The notes under the pieces are model-generated. The model was given only the letters and a program-made list of their open reading frames with translations. It searched no databases and was not told the DNA's origin. From CAMBDS01 sp964355675 (GTDB taxonomy: Bacteria > Electryoneota > AABM5-125-24 > Hatepunaeales > Hatepunaeaceae): a DNA stretch of 64,000 nt. Position numbers and translations under genes: made by a program. Shown here piece by piece: positions 9,701 through 17,582 of this stretch. The DNA lies in NCBI GenBank assembly GCA_964355675.1, contig CAYHEC010000008.1, positions 62,001-126,000 of the forward strand, read 5' to 3'. Every line of letters starts with the position of its first letter. Positions within the stretch are counted from its first letter, which is position 1.

Positions 9701-10014
9701 AGATTGGAGCGCGCTACGAAAACATCAGCGCCAAACGCACAGCGATTCAATACTGGTCGCCCAACAGCTATCAAACGATCAGCTTGGTTGCGCAGATGCA
9801 AAATAGTTTCAATAAATGGGGATACAAAATTCACGGTGGGGTGGGTCGTGTTCTCAGCACAAGTGACGCTCTCCGCAACTTCAGCGCTCAAGTACAGTGG
9901 AGAATTGCTCCGGCAATCTATTTTTCAGCAGGACTCCTCGACCTTGCCACGACGCGCATAGACGGGCGATACTGGTATCGCGGTGTTTCGGCTTCTTTAA
10001 CCTTGGAGCGATAG
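6793..10014 (+). CDS. TPR-rich outer-membrane polysaccharide export protein (BcsC/PgaA/PelB-like)
   Basis: The protein has a hydrophobic signal segment (about residues 62-87, ending 'AHAQ'), then about 700 residues of tetratricopeptide-like helical repeats ('A...YDDYLKKEPGD', 'A..YQRASRNAPNN', 'A.EQYKAVLAIEPDN'). A C-terminal region (about 795-1073) rich in alternating aromatic strands looks like an outer-membrane beta-barrel. This is the layout of the export porins BcsC, PgaA and PelB, and its place next to a GT2 synthase fits. The GTG at 6793 directly follows the previous stop codon. The ATG at 6874 is an alternative, because the first 60 residues are largely translated palindromes (6811-6838 and 6901-6970) and may not be native protein. 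It probably exports the polymer through the outer membrane. Confidence 0.8.
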   Translation: MRFFHLSTADKCRQYYQQYRLIELVAEMSDQAKLERVARRAVLGGCDSSSSRPAKLCGLPTFAVWATAPFSIAIILILTLTVGLAHAQSKSRDLLTRAIALEESGVTMEALTTYDDYLKKEPGDASARARLIGLLIKLNKRQEAIQHIAILRKLDPTNAQYKSFFAIEDDYRLNVEEAQDQDYKAKIKAGTATASTYLEYSKFLSGRGDEKGSREMLRKYLELKPSDFDAQLSLAKRYSWAKQSQESQRHAIAAVNLSPDNVEANSLLGDLYFWQGNEDEALNHYQRASRNAPNNRELKAKVSKIIDAPGYRERRMVEALAKEPDSKVALDLAKYYLDHNREWEADSLVDRRIAKVPDDQDAIKLSQEIEKKKHERYAKQIKEYRNKLSTAPRDTTLLLALARYYVSVPSLDSALQIYDRFMKIYPSNYDIRMERAKVLMWNDRSGEASAEFRVISIAQPDNVEASLALAECLIMNDVNIEEAENIFRRELIVHPTQIRPRIGYADALRREGRYDEAQEQYKAVLAIEPDNERAIIGLEWINRDLTPLLRRLENQVAKNPKDSKARRRLAGLYYDAKRYWDAEQQVNILLADNPDDSQLKSFLEDIKTRSKAYRSAGLDSLQHDVAEQPENSTLRRKLADELAALGRNDDALYQYNMLLQQNPESAELKLKIVDIYLAQGKMKEASVVMRELADNNPGNFDFRFRLAQILSWMGDYDGATQEYETATRINPNSVECQLAMADIAKWRGDPYTAYDMYGRVLALNPSNATARKSIEELKGTLVRGVQGSIQEAKDSERFYMRETRASLSVNLSLRMRAQGGFGKIHFQQNDALSSALFSETGWFLFGQIDYRIDPLTRASGQIKYYTFALKKSQGLRLEIEHDFKDFPNLIGMTGTAYYTSQEAVLDLASTKNLMSWTDKLKSEKLGASVSYIYSPKWLGEGEIALIAVSDGNTRTDIWGEWRRVLSKLIQIGARYENISAKRTAIQYWSPNSYQTISLVAQMQNSFNKWGYKIHGGVGRVLSTSDALRNFSAQVQWRIAPAIYFSAGLLDLATTRIDGRYWYRGVSASLTLER
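6811..6838. repeat. Palindrome, TACYGCCGACA type
   Basis: A 28-bp inverted repeat with 12 of 13 arm positions paired. The same element recurs at 18855-18882, just after the last gene of this operon. Here it lies at the start of the porin reading frame. Confidence 0.65.
6901..6970. repeat. 70-bp imperfect inverted repeat at porin gene start
   Basis: Arms starting GTAGCCCG and ending CGGGCTAC pair imperfectly over 27 bases around a 16-base loop. The repeat is in the translated part before the signal segment, where it encodes a Ser/Arg/Cys-containing stretch. Confidence 0.6.
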
Positions 10015-10015
10015 G

Positions 10016-11905
10016 TTGCCAATTAATTCGACTAAGGATCCAACCGTCAACAACCAACCCAAATCGATTGAAGAAATTTGGGGATGGATGGATGGATCTA
10101 ACCCGGAAAGTGATCCAGCCACCGAAACTCCCGACCAGAACTTAACTAACGGATTCAGTGAAGGAAAATTGAGGTCCTCGGTCGTTGATCATGGCAGGGA
10201 AGTTATCAATCCTGATAATGACATTAGAACCGTCGAGTCATCCGAATTTTCAGACGACAGTGAATTTGATTTCTGGGCTGGTTACGACCCGTCACATTCC
10301 AATGGTTTCGGATCAGCCAAGACAGAATTGAATTCAAATGCTGGAGCTATTGCCGACTCAGCCTTAGCCTCAGCCTCAACCTCAACCTTAGCCTCAGCCT
10401 TAGCCACCGATGGCGTTGGAATCGCAGATACGACTCTACCTCCTCCTCCGCCACCGAAGTCAGTGCGGAGAGCGGAAGACTATCAAGTTCCCAAAATTCC
10501 GTGGCTTTCCCAGAAAAAGCGTGGCGCTAAAGAGTGGGGTTATGGTTTCATCATAGCAATTCTGATTACTATTTTCGGATCGATTTCCATCGGCGTCTAT
10601 CTGGTGCTGTTGAACTCGAAGGTCTCTATTCCGACTGTTGTGGTCAATGTCTCAATTGTTTCATTGCTCTTCTTTCTATTCATCCTCGTGGCTCGCTACA
10701 TCTCGCTAATCTACATGTCCTTTCTACATCTCAACCGAAGCAAGGAAGAGGAGTTCGATGAAGTCAACCAGCAATTAAAAGCCTCCATACTTGTCCCGGC
10801 TTATAACGAAGGAAAAGGCATCGAGGATTCAATCCTCTCTATGCTCGAACTTGATTACGATAATTTCGAGGTGATCGTCATTAACGACGGATCCAAAGAT
10901 GACACCCTCGAAATTGCTCGTAAACATGAGGGATGGCATGGAAACGTACTGGTAAAAGTCATTTCCCAGAAGAACATGGGGAAATCAAATGCTCTTAACT
11001 ATGGCGCAAGTGTCGCAACCGGAGACGTCATTCTCTGCGTGGATGGTGATTCCAAACTGCACCCGCAAACGTTAAAACTCGGGATGCGCCACTTCTGCGA
11101 TCCAAAGCTCGGCTCTGTGGCTGGTAATGTTAAGGTTATCAATCGACGCAATATGATGACAAATCTCCAAGCGCTCGAGTATATCGAAGGGCTGAATCTC
11201 GTTCGCAGAGCACAAGCGTTGATACAAGCTGTCAATATCGTTCCAGGCCCTTGTGGATTCTTCAGAAGATCGGTAATTTTGGAGGTTGGAGGCTGGGATG
11301 ACGACACTTATGCTGAAGACTGCGATTTGACGCTGAAAGTGCTAACCAAAGGTTACAAAATCGACTATGAACCCGGCGCTATCAGCTACACAGAAGCTCC
11401 TGAGAAACTCCTCCAACTTTTAAAACAGCGTTATCGGTGGACTCGAGGCATTCTTCAGGCAATGCGCAAAAATGCGATCCACCTCATCAATCCCATCGCC
11501 GGGTGGCGAGTTGTGCTGGTTATGTGGCAGATGGTATTTGAAAGTGTATTATGGCCGTTGATGAACGTCGCCGCCAATCTCCTGTTTCTTCTGGTCGCGT
11601 TTATATTCGGCATGTCTCCACTAATTGTTTTCTGGTGGGTTCAACTCACAATTCTCGACACTATCGCCGCAATGCACACCGTGGCAATTGAGCGAGAAAG
11701 TATCAAGCTCGTTCCTTACGCTGTAATCTATCGCGCGTTTTTTATTCAACTTGTTGACGTTTCTAAATTGCTCGCAACTTTCGAAGAACTGATTGGAACA
11801 GAAATGAGTTGGGGACACATGGAACGTCAAGGCCGCCTCAGCGGTCCAACATCTCAAAATACAACTGTCATTCACCGACCACTTACAAGGACCTTGGAGA
11901 AATAA
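10016..11905 (+). CDS. Processive GT2 polysaccharide synthase (PgaC/BcsA-like)
   Basis: This 629-residue membrane glycosyltransferase has a disordered N-terminal 175 residues, two membrane segments (about 177-235), a GT2 catalytic domain (about 250-500) and further C-terminal membrane segments (about 515-570). The synthase motifs are present: 'VPAYNEG' near 258, 'DGDS' near 342, 'ED' near 433 and the processivity motif 'QRYRW' near 470. These resemble poly-beta-1,6-GlcNAc synthase more than cellulose synthase, but the sugar cannot be fixed from motifs, and no PilZ domain is seen. The start is a TTG two bases after the previous stop codon with GGAG upstream. The N-terminal region is built partly from hexanucleotide repeats. 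It should make the polymer that the neighbouring porin exports and the deacetylase trims. Confidence 0.85.
   Translation: MPINSTKDPTVNNQPKSIEEIWGWMDGSNPESDPATETPDQNLTNGFSEGKLRSSVVDHGREVINPDNDIRTVESSEFSDDSEFDFWAGYDPSHSNGFGSAKTELNSNAGAIADSALASASTSTLASALATDGVGIADTTLPPPPPPKSVRRAEDYQVPKIPWLSQKKRGAKEWGYGFIIAILITIFGSISIGVYLVLLNSKVSIPTVVVNVSIVSLLFFLFILVARYISLIYMSFLHLNRSKEEEFDEVNQQLKASILVPAYNEGKGIEDSILSMLELDYDNFEVIVINDGSKDDTLEIARKHEGWHGNVLVKVISQKNMGKSNALNYGASVATGDVILCVDGDSKLHPQTLKLGMRHFCDPKLGSVAGNVKVINRRNMMTNLQALEYIEGLNLVRRAQALIQAVNIVPGPCGFFRRSVILEVGGWDDDTYAEDCDLTLKVLTKGYKIDYEPGAISYTEAPEKLLQLLKQRYRWTRGILQAMRKNAIHLINPIAGWRVVLVMWQMVFESVLWPLMNVAANLLFLLVAFIFGMSPLIVFWWVQLTILDTIAAMHTVAIERESIKLVPYAVIYRAFFIQLVDVSKLLATFEELIGTEMSWGHMERQGRLSGPTSQNTTVIHRPLTRTLEK
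10361..10405 (+). repeat. Hexanucleotide repeat in synthase N-terminus
   Basis: About seven units of a CCTCAR/CCTTAG hexamer encode an Ala/Ser/Thr/Leu run. Because the unit is six bases, changes in copy number keep the frame. Confidence 0.6.
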
Positions 11906-12613
11906 ATGGATATCGTTCCGATTCTTTCGACGATTATACTGATTTCGACTCTGATCACTCTGATCGTTGCGATAGCATCTTATATGACCTTTCGAATCAA
12001 AGAGAAGAAAAAACAAGCTCAGATGGCGGAGTTTTCCGAAGTATTCTCTGCCGATCTTGCCGAACTGCAAGAGACAGCTCCTGCAGACAATTCCGCACCC
12101 GTTCATACTCCCGAAGCGGTTGTGGTAACGCCTCTTGTTACCGGACAGCCATCTCAGCCACCCGCACCGGTAACCACGGTCGTGGTTTCTCCGCCGGTGG
12201 TCATGGCTACGCCTATGCCAAGCGCACCGCCTGAGCAATTTCCGGCTCAGCAACAGCCGCTCCCGCAATCGCCTTATCCTGCTCAGCCGATGACACAGCC
12301 TCAACAGTACAGCGGACAAATGTCCTATGCACCCGGACAACAGCAACAACCTCCGCCGTATCAGGATCCCTATGGAATACCCTTTTCGAACCAGCCTCCG
12401 CCCCGCGCCCCTCAGTTCAGTGGCGCTCAGGCCGCTTTTATGAAGGGATTCGGTCCTGAAAACCAGCCACCCCAAGATGATGAAAGACTGAATATCCAAA
12501 ACCAGGGGGACTACGGCCAGCAACCAGCTATGCGTCGCTTCACACCTCCCGAACAGAAGCCGCGTCAGCAACCCCCACAGATCCGTTCAGACGATTCGCC
12601 GACTTGGAAGTAA
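11906..12613 (+). CDS. Small Pro/Gln-rich single-pass membrane protein
   Basis: The product (235 residues) has one N-terminal membrane segment (about 5-30), a basic stretch (REKKKQAQ type), and then about 190 residues of Pro/Gln-rich low-complexity sequence that should be disordered. No enzyme family is recognised. GGAG precedes the ATG, and the gene sits between the synthase and the deacetylase with one- to four-base spacings. It may be an accessory subunit of the synthase, comparable in position to small partners such as PgaD, although no sequence likeness is claimed. Confidence 0.7.
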   Translation: MDIVPILSTIILISTLITLIVAIASYMTFRIKEKKKQAQMAEFSEVFSADLAELQETAPADNSAPVHTPEAVVVTPLVTGQPSQPPAPVTTVVVSPPVVMATPMPSAPPEQFPAQQQPLPQSPYPAQPMTQPQQYSGQMSYAPGQQQQPPPYQDPYGIPFSNQPPPRAPQFSGAQAAFMKGFGPENQPPQDDERLNIQNQGDYGQQPAMRRFTPPEQKPRQQPPQIRSDDSPTWK

Positions 12614-12617
12614 TTTG

Positions 12618-15314
12618 ATGCGTTTCTTGCTGACAATCGCTTTGCTTATCTTGCAACAGGGTATCCTTACCTTGCTGATACAAGGCAGAGCTTCTGCACA
12701 AGTAGTTTTGGTCAAGCCAGAATCCACTGCGAAGTTCTTAGCGCCTGACAACCCCGACAAGCAGATCGAAGATTGGACTTCGACGATTTTAAGCCTGTTG
12801 CGAGAATCTGGCGTCGATCCCGTAGTGGAAAACGAATCGTTCCTGGTTTCAAATCCGCCTCGCTCAACGCTCATCCTTCTTCATGCTGAGCTTCTCTCGG
12901 TTGGGCAAATCAAGATATTACAAGAACATTTGAATCAAGGAAATGGTCTCTGGATCTGCTCGGCAACGGGCTATCGGGACGAGACTGGCAAGGTGCGTGG
13001 CTGGGATTTTCTTCAGAATTTACTGGGAGGGACAATTGATTCCGTCGATTACACTCGAGGTGCGGCGGTTTCACTTCAAATGCGTTATGGCCAGCCGGGA
13101 AGTTCGAATGTTCCGCCCGGATATCGATTAAGGTTAGCGCTTCAAGAGAAGCCTCTCTTTCTCAAGATGGGAAATTCGGAGGAAATTGTCGGTTATTGGG
13201 CGCGAGAAAAATATGTCGAAGAAATTCCTGATTCGATCCCGCGTCAGGCAGGAATAATCGCTCGTTCACTTCTATCGGGAGGCAGGGTTGTATGGATGGG
13301 AGCTGGAATAGAGGGGCTTCATGTCGATCCGGTCAATAAAGAAATGGCATTGAAAGTAATTGGCGAACTGGTCGCCTGGCTCGACGGTAACGGAATTCCA
13401 TCAGTAGAAGCCTGGCCGGATGGAAAAAAGTGCGCTGTAATGGTTCATGGCGATATCGAGGATAAATTTGAATCAGTCAAACGATTAACAGGAGTGTTTA
13501 AGCGAAAAAATATCCCGGTAACCTACAATGTTCTCACATCGGAAGCCGCTAAGTTCCCACAGACAATCGAAGAGATGGCAAAGACAGGAGCCGAGATTTC
13601 TGTCCACGGAGACAACCATAAAATTTTCGCCGGACAAACCTACCAGACTCAGGTTGATCGCCTGAAGTCCACCGCCGGGTTTGTCACTTTGTATGGCCCA
13701 CCTCCAACCACATTTCGCCCCCCGGAATTATCCTACGACGACAATACCCTTCGTGCGGCAAAGGTCGCGGGGTTCACGAACTTCCTGGCGTATAATCAAG
13801 CCGACAGAGATTATCCGGTATTCTCTACGCAAGAACGCTCCATAGATTTCGGACTTGTCTGTTTCCCAAAAAGCGAGCTGGATGATTACGATCTTTCTCC
13901 AAAGGTAATCGAAAAATCTGATCTTGAAAAAAGCCACTCATTTATTGGTGATTTCAATCGCATTTACGACTTGCACGGATTATATAAACTGAATTTTCAT
14001 AGTCAATATCTTAATACTGAAGAATTGCCAAAGGCTGTCGAAGAAACTCTTATCGAAATACAACGCCACGATGACGTTTGGTTTGCCGATGCACGGACAA
14101 TAGCCAATTGGATCAGAGTGCGCGGTCGGTTATTACTGCAAACCAATTCAAATTCCTCGGTCATCCATTTATCCTTGACAAATACCTCCTCCGCTCCGGC
14201 GCGAGATGTTGTCCTGCGCATTTTACCACCACAAAATGTCCCGGCTGAGCTACTTATACCCAGTCAGGTTAGCGAGAACTGCCAATACGATGTCAGAAAT
14301 GGTGTGCTCTATGCAAGTATTCCCACATTGAAACCGGGAGAGATCTTTAAAATGGAGCTCGGCGCAAGCGATGGTATTGCATTAAGTGCTGTGAATAAAA
14401 ACATTATCGTCACTGGCGCTAAAGCTCTTGCCGCCTTGATAGCGATTTTCATACTTTGGTTCATCATGTATCTGGCATTTTCAGGCAAGAAAATCAAACC
14501 CGTTTTTTCATCGGGCAGTAACTCAGTTCCAGAATCTGGTGAGGAAACGTTCTATCGAAAACTTGGCATAAAGCCTCCGTCTGCCGATCAGAAGGTTATC
14601 GACGAAGCGCACAAATCCCCCGTCGCTCCAATTCCGGCTCAACCCAATATGACCCAATCAGGAGGACCACTTGCCTCGACCAGAACGATACCGTCAGTAT
14701 CAGTCACTCTGACAGCCGTTCCCGGAAAAAGGCTATCTCCGATCACCAATCCCCACTCCGAGATCGCTCCCTCTTCGCAGGATGTTTACAGACTTGAAAG
14801 AATATCAAGAATCCCAACCCTGCCTGTGGTGATGAAACCACTGACAGCGACCGAAAGAAAGGTTCCGAGTACCGATACTCACAGAAAAATCAAACCGATA
14901 GCTCCGATTCATCCGACAGTTATCGGATCAGAAATTACTAAAATTGATGAGCCTCGCTCGGCTCGCGTCATTAATCCCCCGCCTCCGCTCAAAGATACTG
15001 GAAATCAAACACAAGCCCCTAAACCGATAATTGCTCCTCCAGGTGGAGAAGTATCCCGCGCGCCTCAGGTAGTCACGCAAACTGTCAATCGAGGTTCGGC
15101 AACTTTTCAGTCTCCCGCTGGGATTAGAACTACTGCTAATCTGCCAAAAACGAATAAACAGACGCCTCTTGAATTACTTCAATCTAATGATCCATCGTAT
15201 AATCCTCCATCGCAACAAAAGCAAGCACAAGAACCTAAAGGGATGGCGCGGACGTCAGTCGATATTTTTCGGAAACATCAATCTAAAACCTCCAATGGCG
15301 AGGAGTGGCAATAG
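12618..15314 (+). CDS. Membrane-anchored NodB-type polysaccharide deacetylase
   Basis: The protein begins with a signal-like segment ('FLLTIALLILQQ...ASAQ'). Residues about 30-265 form an uncharacterised N-terminal domain that resembles the next protein. Residues about 270-410 show NodB deacetylase motifs: an acidic 'HGDIED' near 275, metal-site 'HGDNH' near 329 and 'FRPPE' near 366. A membrane segment (about 595-622) is followed by about 275 residues of Pro/Thr-rich disordered tail, probably cytosolic. The catalytic part would then face the periplasm. Deacetylation of the nascent or exported polymer is the likely job, as with PgaB or PelA. A TTG lies just before the chosen ATG. Confidence 0.8.
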   Translation: MRFLLTIALLILQQGILTLLIQGRASAQVVLVKPESTAKFLAPDNPDKQIEDWTSTILSLLRESGVDPVVENESFLVSNPPRSTLILLHAELLSVGQIKILQEHLNQGNGLWICSATGYRDETGKVRGWDFLQNLLGGTIDSVDYTRGAAVSLQMRYGQPGSSNVPPGYRLRLALQEKPLFLKMGNSEEIVGYWAREKYVEEIPDSIPRQAGIIARSLLSGGRVVWMGAGIEGLHVDPVNKEMALKVIGELVAWLDGNGIPSVEAWPDGKKCAVMVHGDIEDKFESVKRLTGVFKRKNIPVTYNVLTSEAAKFPQTIEEMAKTGAEISVHGDNHKIFAGQTYQTQVDRLKSTAGFVTLYGPPPTTFRPPELSYDDNTLRAAKVAGFTNFLAYNQADRDYPVFSTQERSIDFGLVCFPKSELDDYDLSPKVIEKSDLEKSHSFIGDFNRIYDLHGLYKLNFHSQYLNTEELPKAVEETLIEIQRHDDVWFADARTIANWIRVRGRLLLQTNSNSSVIHLSLTNTSSAPARDVVLRILPPQNVPAELLIPSQVSENCQYDVRNGVLYASIPTLKPGEIFKMELGASDGIALSAVNKNIIVTGAKALAALIAIFILWFIMYLAFSGKKIKPVFSSGSNSVPESGEETFYRKLGIKPPSADQKVIDEAHKSPVAPIPAQPNMTQSGGPLASTRTIPSVSVTLTAVPGKRLSPITNPHSEIAPSSQDVYRLERISRIPTLPVVMKPLTATERKVPSTDTHRKIKPIAPIHPTVIGSEITKIDEPRSARVINPPPPLKDTGNQTQAPKPIIAPPGGEVSRAPQVVTQTVNRGSATFQSPAGIRTTANLPKTNKQTPLELLQSNDPSYNPPSQQKQAQEPKGMARTSVDIFRKHQSKTSNGEEWQ

Positions 15315-15317
15315 TTG

Positions 15318-17582
15318 ATGAATCAAAGCGGAAATATCCCCTCAAATAAACTTCCTCCCAAACCGGTAGCTCCCTCAAAATCTGGTAATAAAGAGACTGC
15401 TAAAAACGACGGAAATAAACCAAAATCGCACCTGTCTGTCATTGAATTAATTCGTCGAAAAAAAACTACAACTCAAAAGACTCAACAGACAGCGCCTCAA
15501 AAGAAAATTGTTCCCGGTGAAAAAAAGGACACGAGGATTGAGAAACTCAAGAAAAAGGTTGGAGGATTCCTTTTTCAACTTCTTACCCTTGCCCTATTTC
15601 TGACTGCGTTCGGGTGGTGGGGATATACGCAAGTTATGAAACAAGTACTTGGAAGGTTCGATGTCCTCGATTGGGAGTCCGCCGGAGCATCGCTCTATGG
15701 CGCGCCCAATGTCCTTCTGATCGATCCGATCAGAACTGAGGAATTTCTTCGACCCGACACAGCCCGTCACGATACAATTTGGCCCTACAAAGAGCGCATC
15801 GATGATTGGCCTTTCCTCGATACATTATGGTATGCTCCCGGCATCCCGCATCATAGCCGCGAAGGGTTCGAGGCTTGGGATCTCTTGGGTACTGATGATT
15901 TCAAACAGGCGGGGCTTGCCGATCCGTGGAAGGAATTGCTTTTTCGCAAGAAAATATCATTCACGCTCGCTCAGGAACCAGCCCTTACTGCGATCCCTGA
16001 GGGCGTCAATATGGTTATCCTGCCGGGGACGCTGTTGATGTCCGCGGCGGAGAAGAGAGGTGTTAAAGACTTCCTTATCGGAGGCGGAAAACTGCTTTTC
16101 TGCTGGTCACCAGGCTGTCGGGATGAGTTAGGGGGATGGGCGGGTTATACATTTCTGGAACAGATTGTCGGAGGAACGTTGGCAGGGCTTGTTCAGGATT
16201 CCACCGGTGGTGAGACGATTCTTCTCAACGGAAACGGTCCTATCACGGCTCTCGTCCCGCCGGGAGCCCATTTGGAGTTCTTTACCTGGAACGGAAATAT
16301 AGAACTTAACATTATCGAGTCTCGAACAACTGCCGACGCTTGGCAATTTGAACCATATTGGAAAAACGGCGGTTCGCTCGCCGCAATCAGTCGTGGCGAA
16401 CCAGCTATGGCGGCTCATGGAACCTATGTCGCTGGCAAATTCGTCTGGTTCTCTTTTACTCCTGACGCCATGCAACCGCACAAAGACAATAACGCAATCA
16501 TGGAAAAACTCGCCATGAACGCTGTCAACTGGCTCGCAGGAAGACCTTTGGTCGATATCAATATATGGCCTCCGGGATATACTGCTGGTGGGTGTTTAGT
16601 CACAAATGGTAAAGGGAATGTTTCTGCACTATCGCAAATCCAAAACTCCATTAACAAAGAAGAGAAGCCACTTGATTTGATACTCGATCCGGACGATATC
16701 CCGGAAAGCATTGAGTTCTTTGGCACTCGCTGGGGGGATATTATTATTGGGTCATCAGATACAGCCCTATTTAATACACTTAATCCGCGTGATATTTTTG
16801 AGTGGCTTGAGTCCAGTTCGACCAGAATGGAAAATATCACTGGTCGGCGTCCGAAAGGACTGTTTCCGCCGGACTGGAGCTATAGCGAGTTTGCGGCAGT
16901 TGGCGCCGCCTCCGAAGGTATGCGCTTTGTTTTGTGCTCGCCAAATCCCCGTTTCTATGGCCCGACTGAGAGTCTGTTAAGACCCCACGGCTGGTGGATT
17001 TTCTCGAAAAAAGTACAACTTGCTACTCTGCCAAAATGTCAGGTTTCTTCTGATGAGTGGGTCGATTATGGCAAAATGAAAGGAGCCAAAGGCATTTACT
17101 CAGCAATGAACAACAACATGCGCCACATCCGCAAATTCGGTGGAATGTATATCGGTATTCTCGACCCGGCTACGCTGGAAGCTGAAGGTGCGCTTGATCT
17201 TCCGGCACAACTGGCAACGCGAATGGACTCATTGGGTTTCTGGAGGGCTTCGATCGGCGAGGTGATGGATCGCTTTAGTGGCTGGCGAGGGTTACGCGTC
17301 ACGCCATGGGAAGTGACACCTACCCGACTGCAATTACAGCTTTCGAATGAGAGTGACGTCGATATGCAGAACGTCAGACTTGAGGTTTACTTCACACCTG
17401 ATGTTATTTCATCTTTACAGTTAACATCCGAAGTTATGGGACTCCACCCTGAATTTATTGACTATAATCGCCGGTCTGGATTATTCGCCTTTTCAATACC
17501 AGAAATCTCTGCGGGAATGAACGCCACGCTGTTCATCGACGCATCGACGGAAGCGACTACACCGGAGAAATCAAAGAAGTGA
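15318..17582 (+). CDS. Degenerate deacetylase paralogue, membrane-anchored
   Basis: This 754-residue protein starts with about 85 Lys-rich, disordered residues, then has one membrane segment (about 90-112) and a large extracytoplasmic part. Segments such as 'GCRDELGGWAGYTFLEQIVGG' closely resemble 'GYRDETGKVRGWDFLQNLLGG' of the preceding deacetylase, and the order of domains is similar, so the two are probably paralogues. The region matching the NodB domain has no HxxxH metal motif and no acidic first motif, so it is probably not an active deacetylase. It may bind the polymer or scaffold the active partner. It ends in a GTGA overlap with the next gene. Confidence 0.65.
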   Translation: MNQSGNIPSNKLPPKPVAPSKSGNKETAKNDGNKPKSHLSVIELIRRKKTTTQKTQQTAPQKKIVPGEKKDTRIEKLKKKVGGFLFQLLTLALFLTAFGWWGYTQVMKQVLGRFDVLDWESAGASLYGAPNVLLIDPIRTEEFLRPDTARHDTIWPYKERIDDWPFLDTLWYAPGIPHHSREGFEAWDLLGTDDFKQAGLADPWKELLFRKKISFTLAQEPALTAIPEGVNMVILPGTLLMSAAEKRGVKDFLIGGGKLLFCWSPGCRDELGGWAGYTFLEQIVGGTLAGLVQDSTGGETILLNGNGPITALVPPGAHLEFFTWNGNIELNIIESRTTADAWQFEPYWKNGGSLAAISRGEPAMAAHGTYVAGKFVWFSFTPDAMQPHKDNNAIMEKLAMNAVNWLAGRPLVDINIWPPGYTAGGCLVTNGKGNVSALSQIQNSINKEEKPLDLILDPDDIPESIEFFGTRWGDIIIGSSDTALFNTLNPRDIFEWLESSSTRMENITGRRPKGLFPPDWSYSEFAAVGAASEGMRFVLCSPNPRFYGPTESLLRPHGWWIFSKKVQLATLPKCQVSSDEWVDYGKMKGAKGIYSAMNNNMRHIRKFGGMYIGILDPATLEAEGALDLPAQLATRMDSLGFWRASIGEVMDRFSGWRGLRVTPWEVTPTRLQLQLSNESDVDMQNVRLEVYFTPDVISSLQLTSEVMGLHPEFIDYNRRSGLFAFSIPEISAGMNATLFIDASTEATTPEKSKK

